NCBI GenBank assembly: GCA_023014485.1
Contig: JAJOZX010001726.1
Location: 650,001 to 714,000, forward strand
Length of the DNA stretch: 64,000 nucleotides
Source of the DNA: Bathynomus jamesi
Taxonomy: Eukaryota > Arthropoda > Malacostraca > Isopoda > Cirolanidae
Direction: 5' to 3'
Part shown: piece by piece, positions 22,706-32,325 of the stretch
Position numbering within the stretch: position 1 is the first letter of the stretch
Layout of the letters: each line of letters opens with the position of its first letter
The notes under the pieces: generated by a model
What the model saw: only the letters and a program-made list of their open reading frames with translations
What the model was told of the DNA's origin: nothing
Database searches by the model: none
Position numbers and translations under genes: made by a program

Positions 22706-24360
22706 AACTATGGCCAGTTTTGATGTCTCATCATTGTTTACTAATGTCCCGTTAAAAGAAACATTAAATATCATACTAAATAAGTTATTCACTACTGATA
22801 ATACTCTTATTAATGGCCTCACTCAGACTCAATTTAAAAACCTTCTCGAAATAGTGTGTTTTGATAATCTTTTCTTATTTAATAGCAACCTTTACAGCCA
22901 AATTGATGGGGTAGCTATGGGTTCCCCGTTAAGCCCAACACTAGCAAATGCATTTCTTTGCCATTACGAAGAAATTTGGTTGAAAAATTGTCCTAGTAGT
23001 TTTAAACCCATATATTACAGAAGATACGTGGATGACACTTTCTTAATATTTAACCATCCTTCACACGTAAAACTTTTTCTTGATTATCTTAATAAACAAC
23101 ATAGTAATATTAAGTACACGTGTGAAAACGAAACAAATAATAGTTTACCTTTCCTGGATGTTTTAGTTAAACGGGCCCATAATAAGTTCCATACTTCACT
23201 ATTTCGGAAACAAACTTTTACTGGCTTGGGAACCAATTATTTAAGTTGTATGTTTTATAAATATAAGATTAGTGCTATAGTAACATTATTAACAAGAAGT
23301 TACCGTATTTGTTCGGATTACTTTTCGTTAAACGAAGAATTTAAATTTTTAAAACAGTACTTTATTAACAATTACTACCCTTCTCATCTATTCGATAACC
23401 AATTAAAGAAATTTTTAAATAACACTTTTGATACTAAACTCCCCGTAACTACAGTACAAAAAGAAACCAGATATATTAAATTACCTTTTTGGTTATTTAT
23501 CATTGCGTATTCGAGGTGAATTGTCCAAACTACTCAAGTCTAGTTATCCCCAAATAAATTTTAGATTCGCCTTCGTCAACCCACTTAAATTATCAAATTT
23601 TTTAAAGTTCAAAGATGAATTCCCCAAAACTGTATGCCCCAATGTTGTTTACAAATACACGTGCGACAGCTGTAAGGCTGCGTATATTGGCAGCACTCAA
23701 CTCCAACTGGAGGTGCGCCTTTCTCAACATTTGGGCTTGTCAGTCCGTACCAACCGTCCCCTCAGTAGCCCTCCACAATCCGCAATTAGAAACCACAGTG
23801 ATGAAAACGACCATCCCCTTCACAAAACTCAGTTTGAAATTTTAACTAGATCCAATAACCTTACAGAACTCCGAATTTTAGAATCTTTGTACATCTATAG
23901 AAACAAACCCTCCTTAATAATAATAGCTCATCCTACAAATTACGACTCTTTTGACAACCAACCGTGTTTCACAGATATACCCTTCCTAATCCTCTGACCA
24001 CCCAGTGTTCACTTAGACTTTGCCAAGTATGGAGGTGGATGTAAACATTGTGTATTTACCTATTGAGGTAATTTAATTTTAGTTTTTATAGTGATGAAAT
24101 TTAATTTAATTTTAGTTTTTATAGTGATGAAATTTAAATGTTTTTAATTTTGTATTGATGCAATTTTCATTTTGCTTTAAGGTTTTAATTTTAATGGTCT
24201 TAATATTGTATTGATGTAACTTTCACTTTTCAATTTTGTTTTAAGGTTTTAAGACTTAACTCACTGATGATGACAAAGATTTGTCGAAACGTCTGATGTA
24301 CAAATAAATGAAAATGTTTGCCGTTGTGTTGATCCTTCTTTCATCTGTAAGCTCCGGTTC
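22706..24360 (+). repeat. PLE direct 5'-truncated copy (pseudo-LTR)
   Basis: Starts at the RT motif A codons (MASFDVSSLFTNVPL, 22,710) and runs through YVDD to the GIY-YIG domain. A 2-bp deletion near 23,490 splits the frame into 22,710-23,519 and 23,503-23,997. A further 1-bp deletion near 23,915 alters the last residues. It is otherwise almost identical to 25,566-27,240. Confidence 0.92.
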
Positions 24361-24381
24361 CCTAAGGAGAAGTCAATAGCT

Positions 24382-26817
24382 TTGATATTAACCCAGAGAT
24401 ATGGCCGATCGACATTGAACTATTACAGACAATGTGAAAGAGTCTATTTGAAACTGAACAAGGCTATCTGTGATGAGAGTTTCTTGTCTAAGTGCAAAAG
24501 TTATAATATTGTGCCTAATTTCCTTAGATTTAAACTTTATAATAAACGCCTCCATAACTCCAAACTATATAAATCATGGCTACATAAATTATTAAATTTG
24601 GAGCTTCAATCGAAAACTAAAACAGTGAGTTTTCTCAAGCTGAAATATAAAAATTCTCTGTTTGGTCTAAAATCTAGGGTGTCTTATATTGATTATCATT
24701 GTTTAGTTACTAAATTTCAAACTTGCTGTGATAAAACTGTCAACAGACATAAAAGGATACATGCTGCCAAATTGGAAAAATTGGGAATCACTCAGTCGTT
24801 TTTTAATAATCCAGATAATTTTATTTGTAATTTCTCTAATAAAGTTTTAAGTATTAGAGAGAAAGAAATATTGTCGTTAGGCTTAAATTTTGATCTACCT
24901 CATTATAAACTAAATTTTTATAAATTTTTCTCTGGCTTTGAAAATCTTCTCATGAATATTAAGAATTGTGAGATCCGACCAAATTTCTCGTTTCATAACT
25001 TGGTAAAACAAGTGGAGAGCATCTCTTTTAAGAATTTTTACAATTTTAAACCCCATAAGGTGTTTTCTCCCCTCTTTAATAAGCAAGATTTTAAAATTCT
25101 TAATAATTTGAAAAAGGATAACTCTGTCATCATTACAAAACCGGATAAGGGTAAAGGAGTAGTGCTGATTGATTCAACAGTTTACATAAATAGAATGGAG
25201 ACAATTTTGTCGGATACGTCTAAATTTAAAAGGGTAAAAGAGAATGTTCTGTCTAAATTACTAAAACTCGAAGATAAACTTAATAGGTGTTTGCGTAAAT
25301 TAAAAAATAGTAATATTATTGCTGACAATACATACAATTTTTTATTTGCTTCTGGTTCTAATCCAGGAATTCTATATGGTTTACCTAAAGTCCACAAGCC
25401 AAATTTCCCACTAAGACCTATTCTTTCGGCATGTGGTACATTCAATTATAACTTAGCCAAATTCTTCGTTCCCTTGCTTTCAAAACTCACCTTTAATGAT
25501 TATTCTATTAACAACTCGTTTGATTTTGCTAAAGAGATAAAAGAGATCAATCATGCCGATTCTCTTACTATGGCCAGTTTTGATGTCTCATCATTGTTTA
25601 CTAATGTCCCGTTAAAAGAAACATTAAATATCATACTAAATAAGTTATTCACTACTGATAATACTCTTATTAATGGCCTCACTCAGACTCAATTTAAAAA
25701 CCTTCTCGAAATAGTGTGTTTTGATAATCTTTTCTTATTTAATAGCAACCTTTACAGCCAAATTGATGGGGTAGCTATGGGTTCCCCGTTAAGCCCAACA
25801 CTAGCAAATGCATTTCTTTGCCATTACGAAGAAATTTGGTTGAAAAATTGTCCTAGTAGTTTTAAACCCATATATTACAGAAGATACGTGGATGACACTT
25901 TCTTAATATTTAACCATCCTTCACACGTAAAACTTTTTCTTGATTATCTTAATAAACAACATAGTAATATTAAGTACACGTGTGAAAACGAAACAAATAA
26001 TAGTTTACCTTTCCTGGATGTTTTAGTTAAACGGGCCCATAATAAGTTCCATACTTCACTATTTCGGAAACAAACTTTTACTGGCTTGGGAACCAATTAT
26101 TTAAGTTGTATGTTTTATAAATATAAGATTAGTGCTATAGTAACATTATTAACAAGAAGTTACCGTATTTGTTCGGATTACTTTTCGTTAAACGAAGAAT
26201 TTAAATTTTTAAAACAGTACTTTATTAACAATTACTACCCTTCTCATCTATTCGATAACCAATTAAAGAAATTTTTAAATAACACTTTTGATACTAAACT
26301 CCCCGTAACTACAGTACAAAAAGAAACCAGATATATTAAATTACCTTTTTATGGTTATTTATCATTGCGTATTCGAGGTGAATTGTCCAAACTACTCAAG
26401 TCTAGTTATCCCCAAATAAATTTTAGATTCGCCTTCGTCAACCCACTTAAATTATCAAATTTTTTAAAGTTCAAAGATGAATTCCCCAAAACTGTATGCC
26501 CCAATGTTGTTTACAAATACACGTGCGACAGCTGTAAGGCTGCGTATATTGGCAGCACTCAACTCCAACTGGAGGTGCGCCTTTCTCAACATTTGGGCTT
26601 GTCAGTCCGTACCAACCGTCCCCTCAGTAGCCCTCCACAATCCGCAATTAGAAACCACAGTGATGAAAACGACCATCCCCTTCACAAAACTCAGTTTGAA
26701 ATTTTAACTAGATCCAATAACCTTACAGAACTCCGAATTTTAGAATCTTTGTACATCTATAGAAACAAACCCTCCCTTAATAATAATAGCTCATCCTACA
26801 AATTACGACTCTTTTGA
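24382..26817 (+). CDS. Penelope-like element protein: reverse transcriptase + GIY-YIG endonuclease
   Basis: Retrotransposition enzyme of the PLE class, related to telomerase RT and using a GIY-YIG nuclease for target cutting. The 811-codon frame is uninterrupted. RT landmarks: ITKPDKGKGVVLID (about residues 252-265), GLPKVHKPNFPLRPI (about 333-347), motif A with catalytic D401 (MASFDVSSLF), GVAMGSPLSPTLANAF, and YVDD at 502-505. The C-terminal nuclease has the KYTC segment (712-715), CDSC zinc-type pair, and YIGST starting at Y722, with a conserved R and H following. No ATG lies near the 5' end. The frame opens upstream, within the preceding copy's 3' region, and first reads TTG at 24,382, so the true start is unresolved and may need splicing or a non-ATG codon. 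The RT and nuclease core looks intact. Confidence 0.93.
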   Translation: MILTQRYGRSTLNYYRQCERVYLKLNKAICDESFLSKCKSYNIVPNFLRFKLYNKRLHNSKLYKSWLHKLLNLELQSKTKTVSFLKLKYKNSLFGLKSRVSYIDYHCLVTKFQTCCDKTVNRHKRIHAAKLEKLGITQSFFNNPDNFICNFSNKVLSIREKEILSLGLNFDLPHYKLNFYKFFSGFENLLMNIKNCEIRPNFSFHNLVKQVESISFKNFYNFKPHKVFSPLFNKQDFKILNNLKKDNSVIITKPDKGKGVVLIDSTVYINRMETILSDTSKFKRVKENVLSKLLKLEDKLNRCLRKLKNSNIIADNTYNFLFASGSNPGILYGLPKVHKPNFPLRPILSACGTFNYNLAKFFVPLLSKLTFNDYSINNSFDFAKEIKEINHADSLTMASFDVSSLFTNVPLKETLNIILNKLFTTDNTLINGLTQTQFKNLLEIVCFDNLFLFNSNLYSQIDGVAMGSPLSPTLANAFLCHYEEIWLKNCPSSFKPIYYRRYVDDTFLIFNHPSHVKLFLDYLNKQHSNIKYTCENETNNSLPFLDVLVKRAHNKFHTSLFRKQTFTGLGTNYLSCMFYKYKISAIVTLLTRSYRICSDYFSLNEEFKFLKQYFINNYYPSHLFDNQLKKFLNNTFDTKLPVTTVQKETRYIKLPFYGYLSLRIRGELSKLLKSSYPQINFRFAFVNPLKLSNFLKFKDEFPKTVCPNVVYKYTCDSCKAAYIGSTQLQLEVRLSQHLGLSVRTNRPLSSPPQSAIRNHSDENDHPLHKTQFEILTRSNNLTELRILESLYIYRNKPSLNNNSSSYKLRLF

Positions 26818-27232
26818 CAACCAACCGTGTTTCACAGATATACCCTTTCTAATCCTCTGACCACCTAGTGTTCCTTAGACTTTGCCAAGTATGGAGGTGG
26901 ATGTAAACATTGTGTATTTACCTATTGAGGTAATTTAATTTTAGTTTTTATAGTGATGAAATTTAATTTAATTTTAGTTTTTATAGTGATGAAATTTAAA
27001 TGTTTTTAATTTTGTATTGATGCAATTTTCATTTTGCTTTAAGGTTTTAATTTTAATGGTCTTAATATTGTATTGATGTAACTTTCACTTTTCAATTTTG
27101 TTTTAAGGTTTTAAGACTTAACTCACTGATGATGACAAAAGATTTGTCGAAACGTCTGATGTACAAATAAATGAAAATGTTTGCCGTTGTGTTGATCCTT
27201 TCATCTGTAAGCTCCGGTTCCCTAAGGAGAAG
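26818..27232 (+). repeat. PLE 3' non-coding region with hammerhead-like motif
   Basis: Contains two tandem copies of a 35-bp unit (atttaattttagtttttatagtgatga type). At 27,125-27,152 the motif CTGATGA - U - GACAAA/TTTGTC stem - GAAAC follows. The same block is at 24,000-24,340 and, inverted, at 20,880-21,200 (motif 20,941-20,915 minus). The core resembles a hammerhead ribozyme but has one extra base between CUGAUGA and the stem. Confidence 0.75.
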
Positions 27233-27240
27233 TCAATAGC

Positions 27241-27241
27241 T

Positions 27242-27293
<52 letters not shown>
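27241..27293. repeat. (TA)n microsatellite
   Basis: Alternating TA immediately after the PLE 3' end. Confidence 0.95.
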
Positions 27294-27295
<2 letters not shown>

Positions 27296-27296
<1 letters not shown>

Positions 27297-27480
27297 GTCG
27301 GGTGATTCATAAGTCTGTTACCACTGTAATGGTGAAATGTTTTCTGCGTTTCAGATTGTTGATTTGTGAAAATATGGGGTATGGTCAAGGATAGGGTATA
27401 TGCAACAAAACCCCGTAATGTCAATGATTTAAAAGAAAGAATTTCCACTCTTAATTTCCAATGTGTAATTGTATGCACGG
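27296..27480 (+). mobile_element. mariner fragment (end plus transposase tail)
   Basis: Begins with a terminal-repeat-like gtcgggtgattcataagtctgtta. It then encodes WGMVKDRVYATKPRNVNDLKE, the segment that follows the third catalytic aspartate in DD34D-type mariner transposases. Most of the element has been deleted between these parts. Confidence 0.65.
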
Positions 27481-27545
27481 CCTGTGTGTATTATATATAT
27501 ATATATATATATATAATCGTTTGGGTTCCGTGTGTTGATCTCTCT

Positions 27546-27850
27546 TCACACGAAGGTCAAGCTGGTGGCCCTGCCTCTAGACCTGGCTTGGTGGAGAAGT
27601 GAGTTGCTCTCTTGCGCTCTCCACCGTACATAGCCAGGTACACCCGGCTCATCTGGTACCGTCCTGAGCCAGGCATCTAGTCTTCTCTTGAAGACTTCAA
27701 CTATGACCCCTGTAATGTTTCTGAGGTCCTTTGGAAGCTGGTTGAAAATCCTTGGCCCCCTGACAACCAAGCTATTTTCCTTCAGATTTGAGGAGGTCCC
27801 TTGTCGGGCCTTTAATTTGGGAATACTACACATTCTGCCTTTCTTATTTT
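27546..27850 (-). pseudogene. LINE ORF2 C-terminal relic (CR1-like)
   Basis: The minus-strand 95-codon frame contains GPRIFNQLPKDLRNITGV and VFKRRLDAWLRTVPDEPGVPGY, the recurring C-terminal wording of CR1/L2-type LINE reverse transcriptases (FN.LP..lR..t...vd.FK..LD..L...PDeP..pgY). No palm motifs are present, so this is a short 3' end, as expected from 5' truncation. Confidence 0.75.
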
Positions 27851-27999
27851 CCAGCGTTATCTGGATGGTAATTGGGTTTAGTTTGAGGTTTGGGAGCTTT
27901 GGGACAGGATCTAGGGTTTACAGCTTATACCTAGCCTACTACATTCAGAACCTCAATATACGCAAGAAACTCGTTGCATTCACGTCGGATTGAATACAT

Positions 28000-28372
28000 C
28001 AACAAAGAAGGGGCAACTATTGTATTTTTAGCCAAAAAACAAAACTTAAACCTCAACCGGGACATTGAGTGTCCACTTTTCAAGGCACATAACACGTCCG
28101 TTTAATATACACAAACTCAGAATGGTCCCCTGAGAAACTTATATGTTAAACATAGCTGGATCCTATCTGCTTTGCAGATAGCTGGTGAGGGAAGCTATAT
28201 TTTGGGGCCTCTTTGCGAGTAACCCGGTGCCCACGTTGGGCTTTCCATCATGAAAAAGAAAAAAACTATAGTATTTGTCATTTATCATTACTTATTCGAA
28301 CTATAGTGGATGTAATTTCCCAGAAGAGTTCCTTGTTCTATGCACGGTCTGTGTTTAACACACATATATCAT
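28000..28372. repeat. copy of the ~455-bp satellite family, foldback form
   Basis: Bases 28,000-28,155 match the inverted orientation of the 38.2-40.1 kb satellite (ccgggacattgag.gtccacttttcaaggca...). Bases 28,156-28,370 match its direct orientation (gctggatcctatctgctttgcagatagctggtgaggg...). The unit is therefore folded back on itself. No coding capacity is seen. Confidence 0.8.
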
Positions 28373-28424
28373 ATATATATATATATATGAAAAATTATTT
28401 CACGAAAGTGACACGTGAAAAATA

Positions 28425-28640
28425 TTTATGATGAATAAAACCACGAAGGGAAAAGAAACACAAAGGGGTGCTCAAGCGCTTTTGTCTAATGACATCCTCA
28501 CTGTTCCTGAGGATGTCATTAGACGAAAGCGCTTGAGCACCCCTTTGTGTTTCTTTTCCCTTCGTGGTTTTATTCATCATATATATATATATATATATAT
28601 AATATATTATATATAATATATATATATATACACATATATA
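28425..28640. repeat. foldback repeat (type B) with hammerhead-like core, then (TA)n
   Basis: The left arm gatgaataaaaccacgaaggg...gaggatgtcat (from 28,428) is the reverse complement of 28,508-28,580, with a loop of about 8 nt. On the plus strand 28,507-28,528 reads CTGAGGA - U - GTC/GAC stem with ATTA loop - GAAA. The arm sequence differs from types A, C and D but keeps the order CCAC..GGGAAAAG..AAGCGCTT.GTC. It is flanked by TA tracts on both sides. Confidence 0.85.
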
Positions 28641-28649
28641 TATATACAC

Positions 28650-29435
28650 ACAGGGTGAGTCAAAAGTCTCCATACATAGGCAAAATGGTCATGATAAATT
28701 AATAATTATTTATTTTTTATTTTTTTGCAGGTGATGTGCTGAGATGCCTTTGTCCCAAGAAGAGCGTATAGAGATCATTCTTCTGGCAGGATCAGGAAGC
28801 TATCGCAAGGTTGGCGAGGATTTTAACAGGAGACACGCCCCCGGCACGCACATCACACACGACACCGTTGCCAAACTCATTGAGAAGTTCAAGAAGACTG
28901 GAAGTGTTGCAGACCAACCGAGAAGTGGCCGTCCACGAACAGCCACCGATGAAGGCACAGCGACCATGGTGCTGGCAGCGTTCGCAAAGAGTCCCCAAAA
29001 AAGCACTCAACGGATGTCTGCAGAATGCGGTGTCAGCCAAAGGAGTATCGTCCGCATTATGAAAGAGCACAGATGGCATCCATACAAAATGCAAATGTTG
29101 CAGTATCTTAGCGAAGACGACCCGGACAGGCGGCTGGAATTCTGTGAATGGGCAAGAACAAAAGTGGACGAAGACACGGAGTTCTCGGCTGGCATCCTGT
29201 TTTCAGATGAAGCCAACTTTTATGTTTATGGAGAGGTTAATCGTCAAAACGTACGTTATTGGAGTGATGACAACCCTCAAAGACGCAAGGCGCTGGAAAA
29301 GTGATGGTGTGGTGCGGGATATGGGGCAACACAATTGTTGGCCCTTTTTTCATTGACATCAATCTGAATGCCGAAATGTATCTAAACATGCTGCAAGACA
29401 CAGTCATGCCGTCCCTGCTGAACGAGGACGGGTGG
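28650..29435 (+). mobile_element. mariner-type element, 5' half
   Basis: Starts with a terminal repeat gggtgagtcaaaagtctccatacata and a short leader, then the transposase at 28,744. It is joined abruptly near 29,436 to a second, unrelated mariner in the opposite orientation, so its 3' half and right terminal repeat are missing. Confidence 0.8.
28744..29304 (+). pseudogene. mariner-type transposase, truncated
   Basis: The 186-codon frame starts at an ATG (MPLSQEERIEIILLAG) and carries an HTH domain (SYRKVGEDFNRRHA), GRPRT linker, a second HTH (RMSAECGVSQRSIVRIM) and the first catalytic aspartate in LFSDEANFYV. After a frameshift at about 29,300 the protein continues as VWCGIWGN and LNMLQDTVMPSL, up to the junction at 29,435. 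The second and third catalytic aspartates are lost. NRQNVRYWSDDNP is typical of this insect/crustacean mariner branch. Confidence 0.85.
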
Positions 29436-30170
29436 TGGTGATTCGAACAGTGTGAGGGCGCGCGTTATCCTGGTGGAATAGAACACCTCTGCGATTAATT
29501 AATGCAAGACGTTTTTCTTGTAATGCCATCTTCAGTCGTTGGAGTTGTTGGCAGTAGACTTCAGCTGTGATTGTTTGGTTATCTGGCAGAAGCTCAAAAT
29601 GAATAATTCCTTGCATATCCCACCAAACGCATAGCAAAATTTTCTTTGGATGGGGTCCATTCCTTGGCTGAGGTTCAGGCTTTGTTTCACGGCTAAGCCA
29701 CTGATGTCGTCCCCAGTGACGATCCGATTCAAAAATGGTGCCTGCAGTTGCCAAGAATGCAGTGATGTGCAAATATCGATTCGATGTTGAAGATTCGCTT
29801 GTGACAAATCATGCGGAACCCATTTTCCAACCTTCACTAATTTTCCTAACAGTTTCAAACGATGATGCTTGGTCATATGGCTAACGCCGAGTTGCAGGCC
29901 AAGTTCTCTTACAGTTACCGTTGAGTTTTCCTCCACTGTTGCTTTCAGCAACTCTTCATCTCACTCATTTGGTCGTCCTGTTCGTTGATAATCTTTCAGA
30001 CTGAAGTCTCCATTTCTGAACTTTTCAAACCATCTCCTACACATCCATTCGCTCACATCATTTCCATAAACCCTTTGAATGTTTTTTTGCGGATTCACTA
30101 GCGTTAGATCCTTTATGGAACTCATACAGCATCACATGTCGAATATGCTCTTTCGTGGGCTCCATGTTTT
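29436..30170 (-). pseudogene. second mariner transposase (SETMAR-like wording), joined head-on
   Basis: Minus-strand translation starts near 30,164 (MEPTKEHIRHVMLYEF), runs through RTGRPN and a stop near 29,970, then VRELGLQLGVSH, VPHDLS and NRIVTGDD (first Asp). It ends with KKILLCVWWDMQGIIHFELL and FHQDNARPHTV (second Asp), just before the junction. The wording is that of classic mariner (MOS1/SETMAR branch) transposase. Several frameshifts and an in-frame stop kill it, and the third Asp is deleted. Confidence 0.85.
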
Positions 30171-30404
30171 TTCAATTACTGTAATATCGTAGGGGTGGCG
30201 TTGTAACTGTATAAAAAACACCAGAGAAAATATTCATTAGCCTAATCCTACACTAGCCTAAGTCATTCTGTATCATTCTGTATCGTGATAAAACATGTGC
30301 GAACATGTCGCCGCGTGTATTTTGCAAGATTTCTAAAACTATTTCACATTATCTTGAGGTCATTCTATTATCTATCGTCCGTTTTCTAATCGAGCAGAAT
30401 TTAT

Positions 30405-32320
30405 GTTACAACCGATATTTCAGTTTATGTATTATGATTCCATGGTCACACTTGTCAAACGCTTTATCAAAGTCTGTGTATAGTACACCATAGTTTCCAT
30501 TACTTTCAATTGCATCAATAATGTTGTCGTAGTGTTCCATTAGTTGTGATAGGCCTGATCTGCCTAACCGAAACCCATGTTGGTTATCATTGAATTTTTT
30601 CTGAGTTTCCAAAAAGTCATAGATTTTCTGTCTAACTATTCTTTCAAATATTTTAGTGAATGAGATGTAAGCGACACTGGCCTATAGTTTTTGGCCTCGG
30701 ATCGATCTCCTCCTATGGTCGCGCTCTTCAGGATGCCCGGTATTTCTCCTGTGTCTAGTGATCGTCTCCATATCCAGTATAGGGGCTCAGCGATTGCAGT
30801 CTTGCAGTTTTTGATCAGTGTGGCATTCCATTTATCCGGTCCTGCCGCTGAGTGTGGTTTTAGTTTCCCTATGGCTTGTGTAATATCATCCGTCCTCTTG
30901 TAGTTCTTCTTCAAAGAACGCATTTCTATCGCATATCAATTTGTCAGTTTTTGGGATACTGAAAAATGATTCGTACTGAGCTCTTAATATTTCAAATACT
31001 TCTGTCAGATCATCAGATAAATCACTGTTCTCATTTTTTAAAGGTCCGATAGTCGCATGGTCTTTCGACTTTCTTTTTACGAAATTATAGAAGTACTTTG
31101 AGTTAGCCTTTATCGCTTTCATAGCGTCGTCTTCTTCTTTTTCTGTATGCTTCTCAATTAGTTCCTGTATGATGTTATCGATACTTTGCAGTTTATCATT
31201 TAATATTTTTCTGATGTTGTCTTTACAGTTACTTAATTTTGCAGTCACTCTTTTTCTCTTTCGAACCTGCTTCTCTTTCCTCTTTGTTGTATTTTTGGGA
31301 CATGTTTTTCCAGTTTCTAACGTCTTCTCCTCTAACGTCATTAGCAGCTCTTCCGTTGTCTTGCCCTCGAAAATGGTTTTTCCAATCTATTACTTCCATG
31401 CTAGATGTAACATCTTCCCAGTTTATAGCTTTGGAGTGAAAATTAAAAATTTCGAATTTGTTTCTTTCTGTTGTGCGTGTTCTTTCCTTTCCTGTTGCCT
31501 TTGTATTAGTTATTTCAATGATGTTGTGGTCCGATATCATAGTTGGGGATATTTCTACATTATCAATTAGATTACTGTTGTTTGTGAATACCAAATCTAG
31601 GCATTTGTTTTTTCTTGTGTTTTCTGTTATTTCTTGCATTAACATAAATTCATCAGCTAGAGCTAGTAGCAGTTTTACCTGCTCCTGGTCTTCTCGTGTG
31701 CCCCCCTTGTCCTGGTGTATACATATATTTTTTCCTATCCTCTTATATTTCATGAATGGGAAATTAAAATCACCACAGAGAAAAATATTTGGGGTTGGAG
31801 AGTGTAGATGTTTTACCCAGTTTCTTACCTCTGTGATGGAATCTGAAAATTTTGAGGTTGGTGTGTTTGGGGGTCTGTACATTACAATTAGTACCATATT
31901 TAATTTTTCAACTTTTGCTGCTACACATTCTACGTAGCTGTTTGAGGTACCTATAGTCATTTCTGCCATATACCTTTCGCGTGTGTAAATATCACATCCT
32001 CCTTTACGTCTCACTGTTCTGTCGGCTCGGAGGATGTTATAGTTGTCAATTTGTATTTCCTTTTTTGTCAATACAGGACTCACAATTTTCACAGTTCGCC
32101 TGGCAGTCCTTTCGATGAGTTTCCGTGAGGCATGCAAAGTCTGCTCCGGCTTCTTGCATGAATCCTTTCAGGTATAAAACTTTGTTCGGGGAATGGTTTG
32201 ATTTAAGGACCTGAATGTTGGCTAGAATTATTTTTATTTTTTCTCTCTCGTTTTCGCATACAGGTGGTTCCGATTTGTTTTCCAATGTGGGTGCCGGTTT
32301 CGTTGCCTTGTGGTCCTCCG
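30405..32320 (-). pseudogene. LINE ORF2: endonuclease and truncated reverse transcriptase
   Basis: Minus-strand frames from about 32,285 give an apurinic-type endonuclease start (IKIILANIQVLKSN, LTETH), then IYTRERYM, VMYRPPNTPTSKF, FLCGDFNFPF (catalytic D/N) and MISDHNIIEIT (SDH box). They then reach the RT fingers (SAAGPDKWNATLIKN, KNYRPVSLTSHSLKYLKE), NDNQHGFRLGRSG and motif A VLYTDFDKAFDKCDH. The sequence stops being recognisable at 30,405, so motifs B and C (YxDD) are missing: a 3' truncation. Frameshifts occur near 32,130, 31,300 and 30,620. The CR1-like placement is inferred. Confidence 0.85.
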
Positions 32321-32325
32321 AGAAT

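Larger units (their letters stand above)
20846..27240. mobile_element. Penelope-like element cluster (inverted truncated + direct truncated + full copy)
   Basis: Three copies of one Penelope-like element (PLE) are arranged as a minus-strand truncated copy (20,846-22,705), a plus-strand truncated copy (22,706-24,360) and a plus-strand long copy (24,361-27,240). The direct truncated copy and the 3' half of the long copy are nearly identical, differing by a few 1-3 bp indels. That indicates a recent origin. Inverted and direct partial copies next to a full one are the standard pseudo-LTR arrangement of PLEs. Each copy ends in the same non-coding 3' region with a hammerhead-like motif. Confidence 0.92.

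Noticed and set aside
28792..29216. Minus- and plus-strand overlapping frames in the mariner 5' half
   Set aside because: Shadows of the transposase frame 28,744-29,304.
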